DNA of 54,069 nucleotides from Bryobacterales bacterium (GTDB lineage Bacteria > Acidobacteriota > Terriglobia > Bryobacterales > Bryobacteraceae). The stretch's first letter is position 1. Each line of letters starts with the position of its first letter. The stretch is from contig PMSX01000278.1 of assembly GCA_003167495.1 (NCBI GenBank), positions 1 to 54,069 of the forward strand, given 5' to 3'. Below, in pieces: positions 34,150 through 42,409 of the stretch. The notes under the pieces are model-generated. The model had not been told where the DNA came from. It saw nothing but the letters and a program-made list of their open reading frames with translations, and did no database searches. The position numbers were made by a program, and so were the translations under genes.

Positions 34150-36642
34150 TTGCAAAAGACAAAACAATCGCGACGCCGTTTCATTGCACAAGTTCCAGCG
34201 GCGCTGGCAGCGGCCAGCTCCTTTAGCCAGAGCGAAGCGAGCGACCAAAGTGAAGCGAGTGAATGGATACTTTGGTACAAACAACCCGCAAAGATTTGGA
34301 CAGACGCGCTCCCGGTAGGCAACGGGCGCTTAGCCGCGATGGTGTTTGGCGGAGTCAGCGAAGAGCGCCTGTCACTGAACGAGGATACCTTGTGGTCTGG
34401 TTCGCCACACGAATGGAACAATCCACGCGCCAGTGAGGCGCTGCCCAAAATACGCAAGCTGGTACTCGAAGAAAAGCGCTACCAAGACGCGGACCGTGCT
34501 TGCCGGCGCATGCAGGGTCCGTACAACGAGTCATTCCAACCGCTCGGGAATCTACGTTTGAAATTCGCCGGTCTGACCGACGTGAACGATTATCGGCGGG
34601 ACCTGGATCTGGATACCGCTATTGCGCAAGTGCGTTTCACCTCCGGTGGAGTGACATACACACGTGAGGTGTTTTGCTCGGCCCCGGATCAAGTCCTGCT
34701 CGTGCGCTTGAACGCTGGCAAGGGCCGGGCGCTGAACGTTACGGTCACACTCGACAGCCTTTTGCACTCGCATATTGAGCCGGTGGGCAGGAACGGGCTT
34801 CGTCTCCAAGGGAAAGCACCTGCGCACGTTGAACCAAACTACGTAAACGCGCCGAACCCCGTGGCCTATGACGACGCCAGCGCAAAAGGCATGCGCTTCG
34901 AATGCAGGCTGGAAGTGCGCCAAAAGGGCGGCAAAGTGGAAGCTGTGAACGAAGGTCTGCAAATTTCAGCAGCGAGCGAAATCACGATTCTATTGACAGC
35001 GGCAACGGGTTACCGCGGTTTTGACCAAATGCCCGACCGCAATGCTGAGGAGATTGGCAGGGTCTGCGTGGATCGTTTGCGGGCGGCCGCGAAAAAATCG
35101 ACGGCTGAACTGCGCGACCATCACATCAAAGACAACAGAACACTTTTTCGCAGAGTAACACTGGATTTGGGAAAAACGCCTGATGCAGCCGTGCCCACCG
35201 ATGAACGGCTGAAGCGATTTGCCAAGGATGAAACGGACCAGCATCTGCTAGCGCTGTACTTCCAACATGCCCGCTATTTATTGATTGCCAGTTCCCGCCC
35301 CGGTTCCCAACCAGCCAACCTGCAAGGTATTTGGAACGACCGGATACGCCCGCCTTGGAGCAGCAATTGGACAGCCAACATAAATGTGCAGATGAATTAC
35401 TGGCATGCCGAAACCTGCAATCTAAGTGAGTGCCATGAGCCACTATTCGATCTGATCGAAGGACTGACCATCACCGGCGCGAAGACGGCGGCGGTAAACT
35501 ACCAGGCGCACGGCTGGGTGTCACACCACAATGTGGATTTGTGGCGGCAATCGGCGCCAGTAGGAGATTTCGGCAAAGGCGATCCGACTTGGGCAAACTG
35601 GCAGATGAGTGGACCGTGGCTGTGTGCGCATCTTTGGGAGCATTATCTCTTCACGCAAGACGGCCGTTTTCTGCGCGAACGAGCATACCCGCTGATGAAA
35701 GGCTCGGCGGAGTTTTATCTCGATTGGTTGATCCCGAATCCACAAGGTGGACTGACGACTTGTCCTTCGTTCTCCACGGAAAACAGCTTCTTATCGCCGG
35801 ACGGGCAGCACTGTCAGACGAGTGCGGGATGCACCATGGACATCGCGCTGCTGCGGGAACTTTTCGGTAACTGCGCGGAGGCCGCGAAAATCCTGGGAGT
35901 AGACGAAGCGTTCCAGGAAACACTGCGCAGCAAGCTTACCTTGTTGCCACCTTACAGAGTGGGCAAGTTCGGACAGTTGCAGGAATGGTCGGAGGATTTT
36001 GCGGAGGATACACCAGGACAGCGGCATATGTCGCATCTGTATCCCTTATATCCGGGGAGGGAATTAACCTCACAGAACAGGACGGAGTTTTGGAATGCCG
36101 CCAGAGTCTCTTTGGAGCGGCGACTCGCGGCTGGCGGCGGATATACGGGGTGGAGCCGCGCCTGGGTGATTTGCCTTTGGGCGCGATTGCTGGATGGCGA
36201 GCGCGCGCACGAATCCCTTTGCCGCTTGCTCGAACACAGCACGGGACCCAATTTGTTCGATACGCACCCGGCGGGTAATGGATGGATTTTTCAGATTGAT
36301 GGCAACTTCGGCGGAGCGGCGGGCCTGGCGGAAATGTTGTTGCAGAGCCACGAAGACGTACTGAGGCTCTTGCCCGCCTTGCCGAAAGCCTGGCCCAAGG
36401 GTAGTATCACTGGGCTTCGTGCACGCGATTGCCTCACGGTGGACATTAAATGGTCTGGAGGCGAGCCAACAGCAGTCACGCTACGGCCACAGCTAACAAG
36501 GCAACAGAAAATTGTGGTACCGCCGCGGATTTCGAAACTTTCGATAACTGAATCGGGGCGGCAGGTCGCGGCTCCTCTAAAAAACGGTATAGTGGACCTC
36601 CCGCTGAAGGCGGGGTCGGTCTATACCCTGGCAATGGAGTGA
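34150..36642 (+). CDS. GH95 family glycoside hydrolase (alpha-L-fucosidase-like)
   Basis: About 830 residues from the TTG at 34150, with a Tat signal (KQSRRRFIAQVPAALAAAS). 'WILWYKQPAKIWTDALPVGNGRLAAMVFGG' and 'LNEDTLWSGSP' are the GH95 N-terminal domain; 'NWTANINVQMNYWHAETCNL', 'CPSFSTENSFL' and 'DTHPAGNGWIFQIDGNFGGAAGLAEML' carry the conserved Asn, Glu and Asp residues of the (alpha/alpha)6 barrel. Known members are inverting 1,2-alpha-L-fucosidases or alpha-L-galactosidases. Two 18-base repeats (34231-34248, 34249-34266) encode SEASDQ and SEASEW just after the signal. Role: degrading host or plant fucosylated glycans. Confidence 0.9.
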   Translation: MQKTKQSRRRFIAQVPAALAAASSFSQSEASDQSEASEWILWYKQPAKIWTDALPVGNGRLAAMVFGGVSEERLSLNEDTLWSGSPHEWNNPRASEALPKIRKLVLEEKRYQDADRACRRMQGPYNESFQPLGNLRLKFAGLTDVNDYRRDLDLDTAIAQVRFTSGGVTYTREVFCSAPDQVLLVRLNAGKGRALNVTVTLDSLLHSHIEPVGRNGLRLQGKAPAHVEPNYVNAPNPVAYDDASAKGMRFECRLEVRQKGGKVEAVNEGLQISAASEITILLTAATGYRGFDQMPDRNAEEIGRVCVDRLRAAAKKSTAELRDHHIKDNRTLFRRVTLDLGKTPDAAVPTDERLKRFAKDETDQHLLALYFQHARYLLIASSRPGSQPANLQGIWNDRIRPPWSSNWTANINVQMNYWHAETCNLSECHEPLFDLIEGLTITGAKTAAVNYQAHGWVSHHNVDLWRQSAPVGDFGKGDPTWANWQMSGPWLCAHLWEHYLFTQDGRFLRERAYPLMKGSAEFYLDWLIPNPQGGLTTCPSFSTENSFLSPDGQHCQTSAGCTMDIALLRELFGNCAEAAKILGVDEAFQETLRSKLTLLPPYRVGKFGQLQEWSEDFAEDTPGQRHMSHLYPLYPGRELTSQNRTEFWNAARVSLERRLAAGGGYTGWSRAWVICLWARLLDGERAHESLCRLLEHSTGPNLFDTHPAGNGWIFQIDGNFGGAAGLAEMLLQSHEDVLRLLPALPKAWPKGSITGLRARDCLTVDIKWSGGEPTAVTLRPQLTRQQKIVVPPRISKLSITESGRQVAAPLKNGIVDLPLKAGSVYTLAME

Positions 36643-36746
36643 GTGACGCCCTGCGCGGATCAACACAGGGACTCCTAAATGACCACTTGCGCGCCTCGCT
36701 TATTGGTGATAAAACTGCTAACAACGGAAAGTCAGGAGATTAAACC

Positions 36747-37214
36747 ATGTTGTTATCAGCATTAAAATTCCTTGGTGGAGCATCTGCGTTGTCTTTGTTT
36801 TTTGCCGCGCTGTTGTGCGCGCAGCAAAAGAGCTATGAAGGTTCTTGGCAGATGGACGCAGCCAAGAGTCACGTCAGCGACGGGCGAGTCGTGTCAATCA
36901 CGGTCACAAGCGTCGCCAACGGCATAAAGATGACCATGAAGACCGTGAAGAAAGATGGCCAGGAAGTGATTTCGGAATTCACTAGCAAGCTGGACGGCAA
37001 ACCCTGCGAATTCGCCGAAGGGACGCACAAGTCTCAACTCACAGTCTGGTTCAACGGGCCAGCCTTGAATGCGACCAAGGAAGGCGGACCGGCAGGCGAT
37101 GTCACGTCAGCATGGAAGTTCGAGGCGGGCCCGGACAAACAAACGATGACGATGACGATTAATCACTACGATCCTGCCGGAGACGACGAGACGCTGGTGT
37201 TCACAAAGAAATAG
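36747..37214 (+). CDS. Small exported protein
   Basis: A 155-residue protein with an AGGAG ribosome binding site and signal peptide (MLLSALKFLGGASALSLFFAALLCAQ). The mature part 'KSYEGSWQMDAAKSHVSDGR', 'KMTMKTVKKDGQEVISEF', 'SAWKFEAGPDKQTMTMTIN' is beta-strand rich and lipocalin-like, as in a family of small exported proteins common in Acidobacteriota. No catalytic residues. Likely periplasmic binding protein; function unknown. Confidence 0.7.
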   Translation: MLLSALKFLGGASALSLFFAALLCAQQKSYEGSWQMDAAKSHVSDGRVVSITVTSVANGIKMTMKTVKKDGQEVISEFTSKLDGKPCEFAEGTHKSQLTVWFNGPALNATKEGGPAGDVTSAWKFEAGPDKQTMTMTINHYDPAGDDETLVFTKK

Positions 37215-37290
37215 ACTGGAGTTCCCCCTACTGGCTGGCGGGTATCTAGGCCAGGCATTCGAAAGACATACGTGCTTTAAAATTACGCGG

Positions 37291-37358
37291 GATACGATCG
37301 ACGGAGGCGACGGAATTCTTGCTTATGTAAGAAACCTCCGTCAAAACGGATCGTTATC
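37291..37358. other. Three-tier hairpin (structured RNA or cruciform)
   Basis: Three nested stems: outer GATACGATC (37291-37299) with GATCGTTATC (37349-37358), one bulged base; middle GACGGAGG (37300-37307) with CCTCCGTC (37335-37342), perfect; inner TTCTT (37316-37320) with AAGAA (37329-37333). No T tract follows, so it is not an ordinary terminator. It sits 77 bases after the small exported protein gene and about 860 bases before the NusG-like gene. Could be a processing site, riboswitch-like leader or a REP-like element. Confidence 0.5.
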
Positions 37359-38220
37359 GTGTGAATACCACGGGCAAACCCACCAACAAGTCACGGCCCG
37401 TTCAATCCAGCATCCGGTCTGCGCCGTCTTCTCAGCTCCTATCTCCCAGCCGTGCCGTTAAGCAGGTCTGACCACTCCCTTTGACCAGTGCGAACGCGCC
37501 GCGGAGAGCTTGGGCGACCTCCCATTGGGTCTCAACTCCGCTTTCAGTCTTCGGATCACTCAATGTAACTCCGCTTAAGTTCAGGTACATTCCCGTCTTA
37601 GCAGAAACCTCTTAGCCATTCAAATTTGTATTTCTAAGGTGGCCCGGTTTAACGTCGGGTTACCGACCGATGTGCGGTTCGATCCAATTGATTGTGGCGC
37701 TGAAGACATTAGCGTTGAATGCGGCAACAATGCCGTGGAGGTATAGCTCTGGCACTCTTTGCATGCTTACTTTTACTCGCAGAAAGGCAGCTAGGTGGAT
37801 AGGACACCGGGCTAACAGATTACCTGTCCTACTCATTTGGTAGTAATTATAAAGCTCTCACATCTAGCCTTACTCCGTACTTGCTACCTCTTTGTTTGTT
37901 TTTGCTATCGCTAGATACCTCTTAAATTTAGTTATAGGTAGGGTGAGCAGTTACAGTACGTGCCGACTTCTAGCTGCGTTGACGCAGTATACAGGCACTG
38001 TTAGACTCGGCTCAGACCAACAAATTGGGACGATAGCCGACCGAAAAAGTGTGAACTGCGTGGAGCTTCTAACCTGCTTCATTCACGTTCACGTTGGGCT
38101 CTGGTCTTACTGGCGAATTGCCTCAAGCAATCGCAGAAAGCAGATGTGAAAAAAATGGGCGAAGCCTGCCTTGCGAGTGGTATCTACACAGCAGCATTCC
38201 CGAATCTAATCTCGGACCCA
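37359..38220. other. 860-base leader before exopolysaccharide locus
   Basis: No strong gene is seen. A minus-strand frame of 52 codons (ATG 37590 to TGA 37432-37434; MYLNLSGVTLSDPKTESGVE at the start) has a protein-like sequence but only a weak binding site, so it is left as a possibility. A plus-strand frame at 37892-38149 does not look like a protein. Promoters for the exopolysaccharide operon are expected here; AATTATAAAG near 37845 is a possible -10 region. No JUMPstart/ops word was recognised. Confidence 0.4.
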
Positions 38221-38724
38221 ATGCCATATCGACACTTCGATTGGTACACCTTAAAGGTACGAACCGGATCCGAGCGGAAGACGGTTGATGCACTAAGGCA
38301 TCGAGGTTTTGCCCCATACTGCCCGACGCGAAACGAGCGTCGCCGTTATAGCGATCGTATGAAGGTTGTTGAGGCGGCGGTGTTTCCGGGATACGTGTTT
38401 TGTCAATTTGACGTTCAACACAAGGTCCCTGTCATCAGCAGTCCCGGTGTGGAATACATTCTGGGGTTCGCCGACGGACCAACGCCCGTGCCGGAGACAG
38501 AGATCATTAACCTCCGGCGAATGATTGACGCAGGTGCCTCTGCTATTCGGTCACTGGCGCCCGGCCATCGAGTACGGGTGACACACGGGCCTCTAGAGGG
38601 TGTCGAGGGCGTCCTGGTTCGAGATAGCGCTGCCGACCGGCTGGTTGTCTCGATTGAATTACTCAATCAAGGTGCTTCATTGCATATCGATCAAGATGAT
38701 GTCAGTCCGGTTGAACGGAATTAA
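38221..38724 (+). CDS. Specialised NusG-like antiterminator (UpxY/RfaH type)
   Basis: A 167-residue protein from the ATG at 38221 (an upstream ATG at 38146 is in frame). 'DWYTLKVRTGSERKTVDALRHRGFAPYCPTR' is the NusG N-terminal domain; 'VEAAVFPGYVFCQFD' and 'ISSPGVEYILGFADGPTPVPETEI' continue it; the C-terminal KOW domain is 'VRVTHGPLEGVEGVLVRD'. In known systems, such paralogues (RfaH, UpxY, LoaP) travel with RNA polymerase to let it transcribe long polysaccharide operons. Its place as the first gene of this locus fits exactly. Confidence 0.88.
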   Translation: MPYRHFDWYTLKVRTGSERKTVDALRHRGFAPYCPTRNERRRYSDRMKVVEAAVFPGYVFCQFDVQHKVPVISSPGVEYILGFADGPTPVPETEIINLRRMIDAGASAIRSLAPGHRVRVTHGPLEGVEGVLVRDSAADRLVVSIELLNQGASLHIDQDDVSPVERN

Positions 38725-38740
38725 TAGAGATGGAGAACTT

Positions 38741-38757
38741 ATTCCGAGACTCGGAAT
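38741..38757. promoter_or_regulatory. 17-base palindrome before RHH gene
   Basis: ATTCCGAG and CTCGGAAT flank a single A, forming a perfect palindrome of 8-bp arms, 17 bases after the NusG-like stop and 21 bases before the RHH gene start. Such a site is typical for an RHH dimer or tetramer, so autoregulation by the downstream gene is plausible. It could also fold as a hairpin, though a one-base loop is unlikely in RNA. Confidence 0.55.
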
Positions 38758-38778
38758 GAGCAAGCAACCAACAGTTAA

Positions 38779-39036
38779 ATGAGTACATCAATGTCCGAAG
38801 GTCGCAAGTGCCGGATCATCAGCTTCCGTTTGTCCGATGACGAGTATGGGGCGGTCGAAGAGGCGAGCCGGAAGCATGGCTTTCAGAGTATTTCGCTTTT
38901 CGCCCGCTCAGCGACTCTGACAGGCCATTCTGCCGAGCCCGTTCATTCTCCGCTCGACGTAGAACTTAACAAATTATGGCGGCGGATTGAAACGCTAACC
39001 GCTGCGCTCGAACAAATTGCCGCTGGCTCGGTCTAG
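38779..39036 (+). CDS. Small RHH-like protein (MobC/Arc type)
   Basis: An 85-residue protein (a second ATG at 38791 is possible). 'RKCRIISFRLSDDEYGAVEEASRKHGFQSISLFARSAT' is a ribbon-helix-helix domain as in plasmid MobC/relaxosome proteins and CopG regulators. The C-terminal half 'VELNKLWRRIETLTAALEQI' is an amphipathic helix, probably for oligomerisation. No relaxase is near, so here it is most likely a regulator of the exopolysaccharide genes, between NusG-like and Wza. Confidence 0.7.
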   Translation: MSTSMSEGRKCRIISFRLSDDEYGAVEEASRKHGFQSISLFARSATLTGHSAEPVHSPLDVELNKLWRRIETLTAALEQIAAGSV

Positions 39037-39131
39037 CGCTGGATTCCTTCCAAAATGAGCTGATCCTTTGGTCAGTTCCAACCTGGCGTCGAGAGATAGC
39101 CATCAAAATTGCATTTCGTGTTGGAGTTGTG

Positions 39132-40088
39132 ATGAAAATACCTAATTGTTTACTTTTACTGCTCGCTCTAGGTTATAGCGGATTCTGCGCGGACCCATTG
39201 CCGGCATCAAACCGAGATTACGTCCTGGGTCCTGACGATGGACTAACGGTCAACGTGGCCGACTTAGCGGAATTCGATTCGAAGTCCATCGGAGTCATCC
39301 GAGTCGATCACCAAGGAGACATCCGTCTTCCGATAGCTGGACGCATCCAGGCCTCGGGCCTCACCGTTGAGGCCCTGGAAAAGGAAATTGCGAACCGGCT
39401 TTCCGGAATCATGAACAATCCTGAAGTCTCTGTCGCAGTGGCCGAGTATCGGAGCCACCCGGTTTCTGTCCTCGGCGCGGTCAGAAATCCTGGTGTGTAC
39501 CAGGTTACCGGCCCAAAGACGCTTTTTGAGGTCCTCTCATTAGCCGGTGGCTTAAACGCCGATGCTGGAAATCGAGTGAACATCACGCGAGCAGTATCAG
39601 CGGGCTCATTGCCCTTGCTCAATGCTTCTACCGATAAGACTGGGCAGTTTTATATTGGCGAACTCAGCGTTCGAAGCGTAATGGAGGCGAAGAGCCCCGA
39701 GGAAAACATTATGGTTCTTCCAAACGACGTGATTACCGTTCCCAAAGCGGACATGGTCTATGTGGTTGGTGCTGTCAACAAGCCCGGTGGATTCCTGCTC
39801 TTGGAGAAAGAACAGCTTTCTGTTCTTCAAGCGGTATCGCTCGCCGCAGGCCTTGACAAAGTAGCCAGCGCGAAGAAGGCCCGCATTCTCCGGCAGTCGA
39901 GTCCTGGCGCGGAGCGCACCGAGGTCGTGGTCAACGTACAGAAGATTCTGGACGGGAGCGCAGAAGACGTTTCGCTGCAGGCAAACGACATTCTTTTTAT
40001 ACCGAATAGCTTAGCTAAGAGCACCTCTGCGCGCGTTCTGGACGCCGCGATTCAAGCGGGAACAGGAATAGCCATTTTCGGTCGGTAA
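39132..40088 (+). CDS. Polysaccharide export outer-membrane protein (Wza-like)
   Basis: A 318-residue exported protein from the ATG at 39132 (GTG at 39129 also possible), with GGAG five bases upstream. Signal peptide MKIPNCLLLLLALGYSGFCA; then a Poly_export domain ('DYVLGPDDGLTVNVADLAEFD', 'IRVDHQGDIRLPIAGRIQASGLT', 'NPEVSVAVAEYRSHPVSVLGAV') and two SLBB domains ('NPGVYQVTGPKTLFEVLSLAGGLN', 'NKPGGFLLLEKEQLSVLQAVSLAAGLD'). It forms the outer-membrane channel for the polymer and works with the Wzc-like kinase encoded next. Confidence 0.92.
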   Translation: MKIPNCLLLLLALGYSGFCADPLPASNRDYVLGPDDGLTVNVADLAEFDSKSIGVIRVDHQGDIRLPIAGRIQASGLTVEALEKEIANRLSGIMNNPEVSVAVAEYRSHPVSVLGAVRNPGVYQVTGPKTLFEVLSLAGGLNADAGNRVNITRAVSAGSLPLLNASTDKTGQFYIGELSVRSVMEAKSPEENIMVLPNDVITVPKADMVYVVGAVNKPGGFLLLEKEQLSVLQAVSLAAGLDKVASAKKARILRQSSPGAERTEVVVNVQKILDGSAEDVSLQANDILFIPNSLAKSTSARVLDAAIQAGTGIAIFGR

Positions 40089-40120
40089 AACATTCAGAGC
40101 TTGGGAAATAGGTACGCGCA

Positions 40121-42409
40121 ATGAAAACGCAAACACTCATACAGACACGAAATTTTACGAATCTTCCGGCTCTTGCCGAGGAAACCGCCGCACGGCCAGA
40201 GTATTCTGCGGAGCCACAAACAGGGAGCTTACTCGATTACTGGGACGCCATCCGCAGGCGCAAACTCGTGCTGACGGTCTGCGCCGTCGTGGGTTTGGGA
40301 ATGGGTATCGCAGTTGCGATATCCCAAATTCCGATGTATCGCGCCAGCACCTCCATAGAACTAGAAGATGGTAAAGGCGACGATCTAGCGGCGAAGATCC
40401 TGAATCCGCAGCCGGATTCGACAGCCGTCGACCCGTCCTCGGACATCCAGACGCAGATCAAGATTCTCCAGAGCAATAGCTTGATCGACCGCGCACTGAA
40501 CAAAGCGCACATCTCTTCCTTGGCGGAGTTAGACCGGCGATCGTCTCAGAAGTCAAGCTGGCTTAAACTCTTTCCCAAGCTTAAACCTGAAGAAAACCGA
40601 GACGCCCTGATTGAGAAGGTTGCAAAACGCCTGAAGGTCAGCGCGGTCAATTCGACGCGGATCGTAGAGGTTTCGTACGAGGCGACAGACCCGGCCGTAG
40701 CGGCCCAGTTCGCGAATACGCTTACTTCAGAATTCATCCAACAAAGCCTGGAAGCGCGCTGGGAGACGAACCGCAAAACATCGGATTGGCTGGTCAGTCA
40801 GGTCAATGAGATGCGGGGTAAGCTGCAGAGTTCTGAAGATGCTCTGCAGGCCTACGCTCGTCAGAAAGGACTCATTTATACCGGAGACAAGCAAAATATT
40901 TCCGAAGAGAAACTGCGCGAACTGCAGTCTGAGCTTTCAAAAGCGCAGGCCGACCGAGTCGAGAAGCAATCTCGATTCGAAGTCGCACAAGGCGCCACTC
41001 CGGAAAGTATTCCGGAGGTTCTGAATGACAACAACTTGCGAGGGATGGAGAACAACCTTGTTGACTTGCGGAAGCAGGAAGCCGAGATGGCAGTGACATT
41101 TAAACCCGATTACACCCAGGCGAAGAGGCTTCGCGCCGAGATTGATTCGCTTACGTCAAACATCGAAAGAAAGCGCACCGTGATTGTAAGCCGTCTGGAC
41201 AACGAACTACAAGAATCTCAGCGGCGTGAGCGGCTGCTTGGAGCAGCCTACGCCGTGCAGTCGCGGCTCGTTACTAACGATTCCGAGAAATCGATTCAGT
41301 ACGACATGTTGAAGCACGACGTGGATACGGACCGGCAGATTTATGAGGTGATGTTACAGCGGGTGAAAGAATCCAGCATCACTTCGGCATTGAAGGCGGG
41401 AAATGTAGTCGTGATTGATCCAGCCAAGGCGCCGCTCCGCCCCTATGCGCCGAATCTACCCATGAACGCAACTGAGGGTTTACTGTTTGGCCTGATGTTG
41501 GGCGTAGCCGGGGTCGTCATCCGGAGCAAAGCAGATGGATGTGTGCAGGAACCCGGCGACGCCGGCCTGCTGCTGGGAATTCCAGAATTGGGTATGATTC
41601 CCGCCGGAGACCCCGTAGCGACACGCGGATCTCGGATGCTGGCGCTGCTTTCTCCACGGAAAGAACCAAAGACGCAGGGCATGCAACTGGTTTCATCTCC
41701 GGACACCTCGTCGATGGTGGCCGATAGCTTTCGAGCGGTGCTTGCCTCCATTCTCTTTATGGCGGCGGGACGACGTCAGCGCGTGCTGGTAGTGACCAGT
41801 GCCAGCCCTGGTGAAGGTAAGACGACGACTGCGTCGAATCTTGCGGTGACTTTGGCAAAGATGGGCCGAAAAGTTCTGTTGATCGACGGCGATATCCGAA
41901 GTCCCAAGATTCACAGCACTTTCGGGCTAGAGAACTCGACTGGGCTGACGACTACGCTCAAACAGCTTGCGCTCAACGAGACAGTTACGGACACATTCAT
42001 CCGAGCAACGGCCGTGCCGAACCTGCATGTACTTACCAGCGGACCAGCGATTCAAGCGGGTGCCGACCTGCTGTTCTCCGGCTTCATGCCGACCCTGATC
42101 ACCCGTTACCGGAACGAGTTCGACATGGTGTTGATCGACACGCCTCCGATGCTCGTGATGCCGGATGCCCGTGTTCTGGCCCGTCTTGCGGACGCAGTAA
42201 TTCTGGTCGCCAGAGCAGGCCAGACGGCGCGCAGCGCAATACAGGCCGCCTACCGGCGCTTCGTGGAAGACCGTACCCCGGTATTAGGAGTTGTTCTCAA
42301 TGGGTGGAACGCGAAAATGTCCTCTCTCAAATACTACGCGGACTACAAAGAACCAGCACCTGAGTACGCCTTGGTTAAGGTGACTCCCGTCAGAGCTTAT
42401 AAGTCATGA
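40121..42409 (+). CDS. Wzc-like chain-length regulator and BY-kinase
   Basis: A 762-residue inner-membrane protein. N-terminal Wzz domain with a first membrane helix (about 47-68), a periplasmic coiled coil (about 200-400) and a second helix near residue 455. The C-terminal cytoplasmic tyrosine kinase has Walker A 'ASPGEGKTTTAS' near residue 562, Walker A' 'LLIDGDIRSPK' and Walker B 'MVLIDTPP'. The last 27 residues hold five Tyr (KYYADYKEPAPEYA and AYKS), the usual autophosphorylation tail. Controls polymer length and export with Wza. Its stop overlaps the next start (ATGA). Confidence 0.93.
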   Translation: MKTQTLIQTRNFTNLPALAEETAARPEYSAEPQTGSLLDYWDAIRRRKLVLTVCAVVGLGMGIAVAISQIPMYRASTSIELEDGKGDDLAAKILNPQPDSTAVDPSSDIQTQIKILQSNSLIDRALNKAHISSLAELDRRSSQKSSWLKLFPKLKPEENRDALIEKVAKRLKVSAVNSTRIVEVSYEATDPAVAAQFANTLTSEFIQQSLEARWETNRKTSDWLVSQVNEMRGKLQSSEDALQAYARQKGLIYTGDKQNISEEKLRELQSELSKAQADRVEKQSRFEVAQGATPESIPEVLNDNNLRGMENNLVDLRKQEAEMAVTFKPDYTQAKRLRAEIDSLTSNIERKRTVIVSRLDNELQESQRRERLLGAAYAVQSRLVTNDSEKSIQYDMLKHDVDTDRQIYEVMLQRVKESSITSALKAGNVVVIDPAKAPLRPYAPNLPMNATEGLLFGLMLGVAGVVIRSKADGCVQEPGDAGLLLGIPELGMIPAGDPVATRGSRMLALLSPRKEPKTQGMQLVSSPDTSSMVADSFRAVLASILFMAAGRRQRVLVVTSASPGEGKTTTASNLAVTLAKMGRKVLLIDGDIRSPKIHSTFGLENSTGLTTTLKQLALNETVTDTFIRATAVPNLHVLTSGPAIQAGADLLFSGFMPTLITRYRNEFDMVLIDTPPMLVMPDARVLARLADAVILVARAGQTARSAIQAAYRRFVEDRTPVLGVVLNGWNAKMSSLKYYADYKEPAPEYALVKVTPVRAYKS

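Noticed and set aside
37640..37700. tRNA-like GGTTCGATCC and c-di-GMP riboswitch-like GGGTTACCGA words
   Set aside because: The T arm cannot pair and there is no acceptor or anticodon stem; the GCAAAGCC core of GEMM is absent, although GGGCAAACC occurs at 37372.
38779..39036. MobC-like protein as evidence of a mobile plasmid or conjugative element
   Set aside because: No relaxase, oriT, integrase or transfer gene is nearby; a regulatory role in the polysaccharide locus is simpler.
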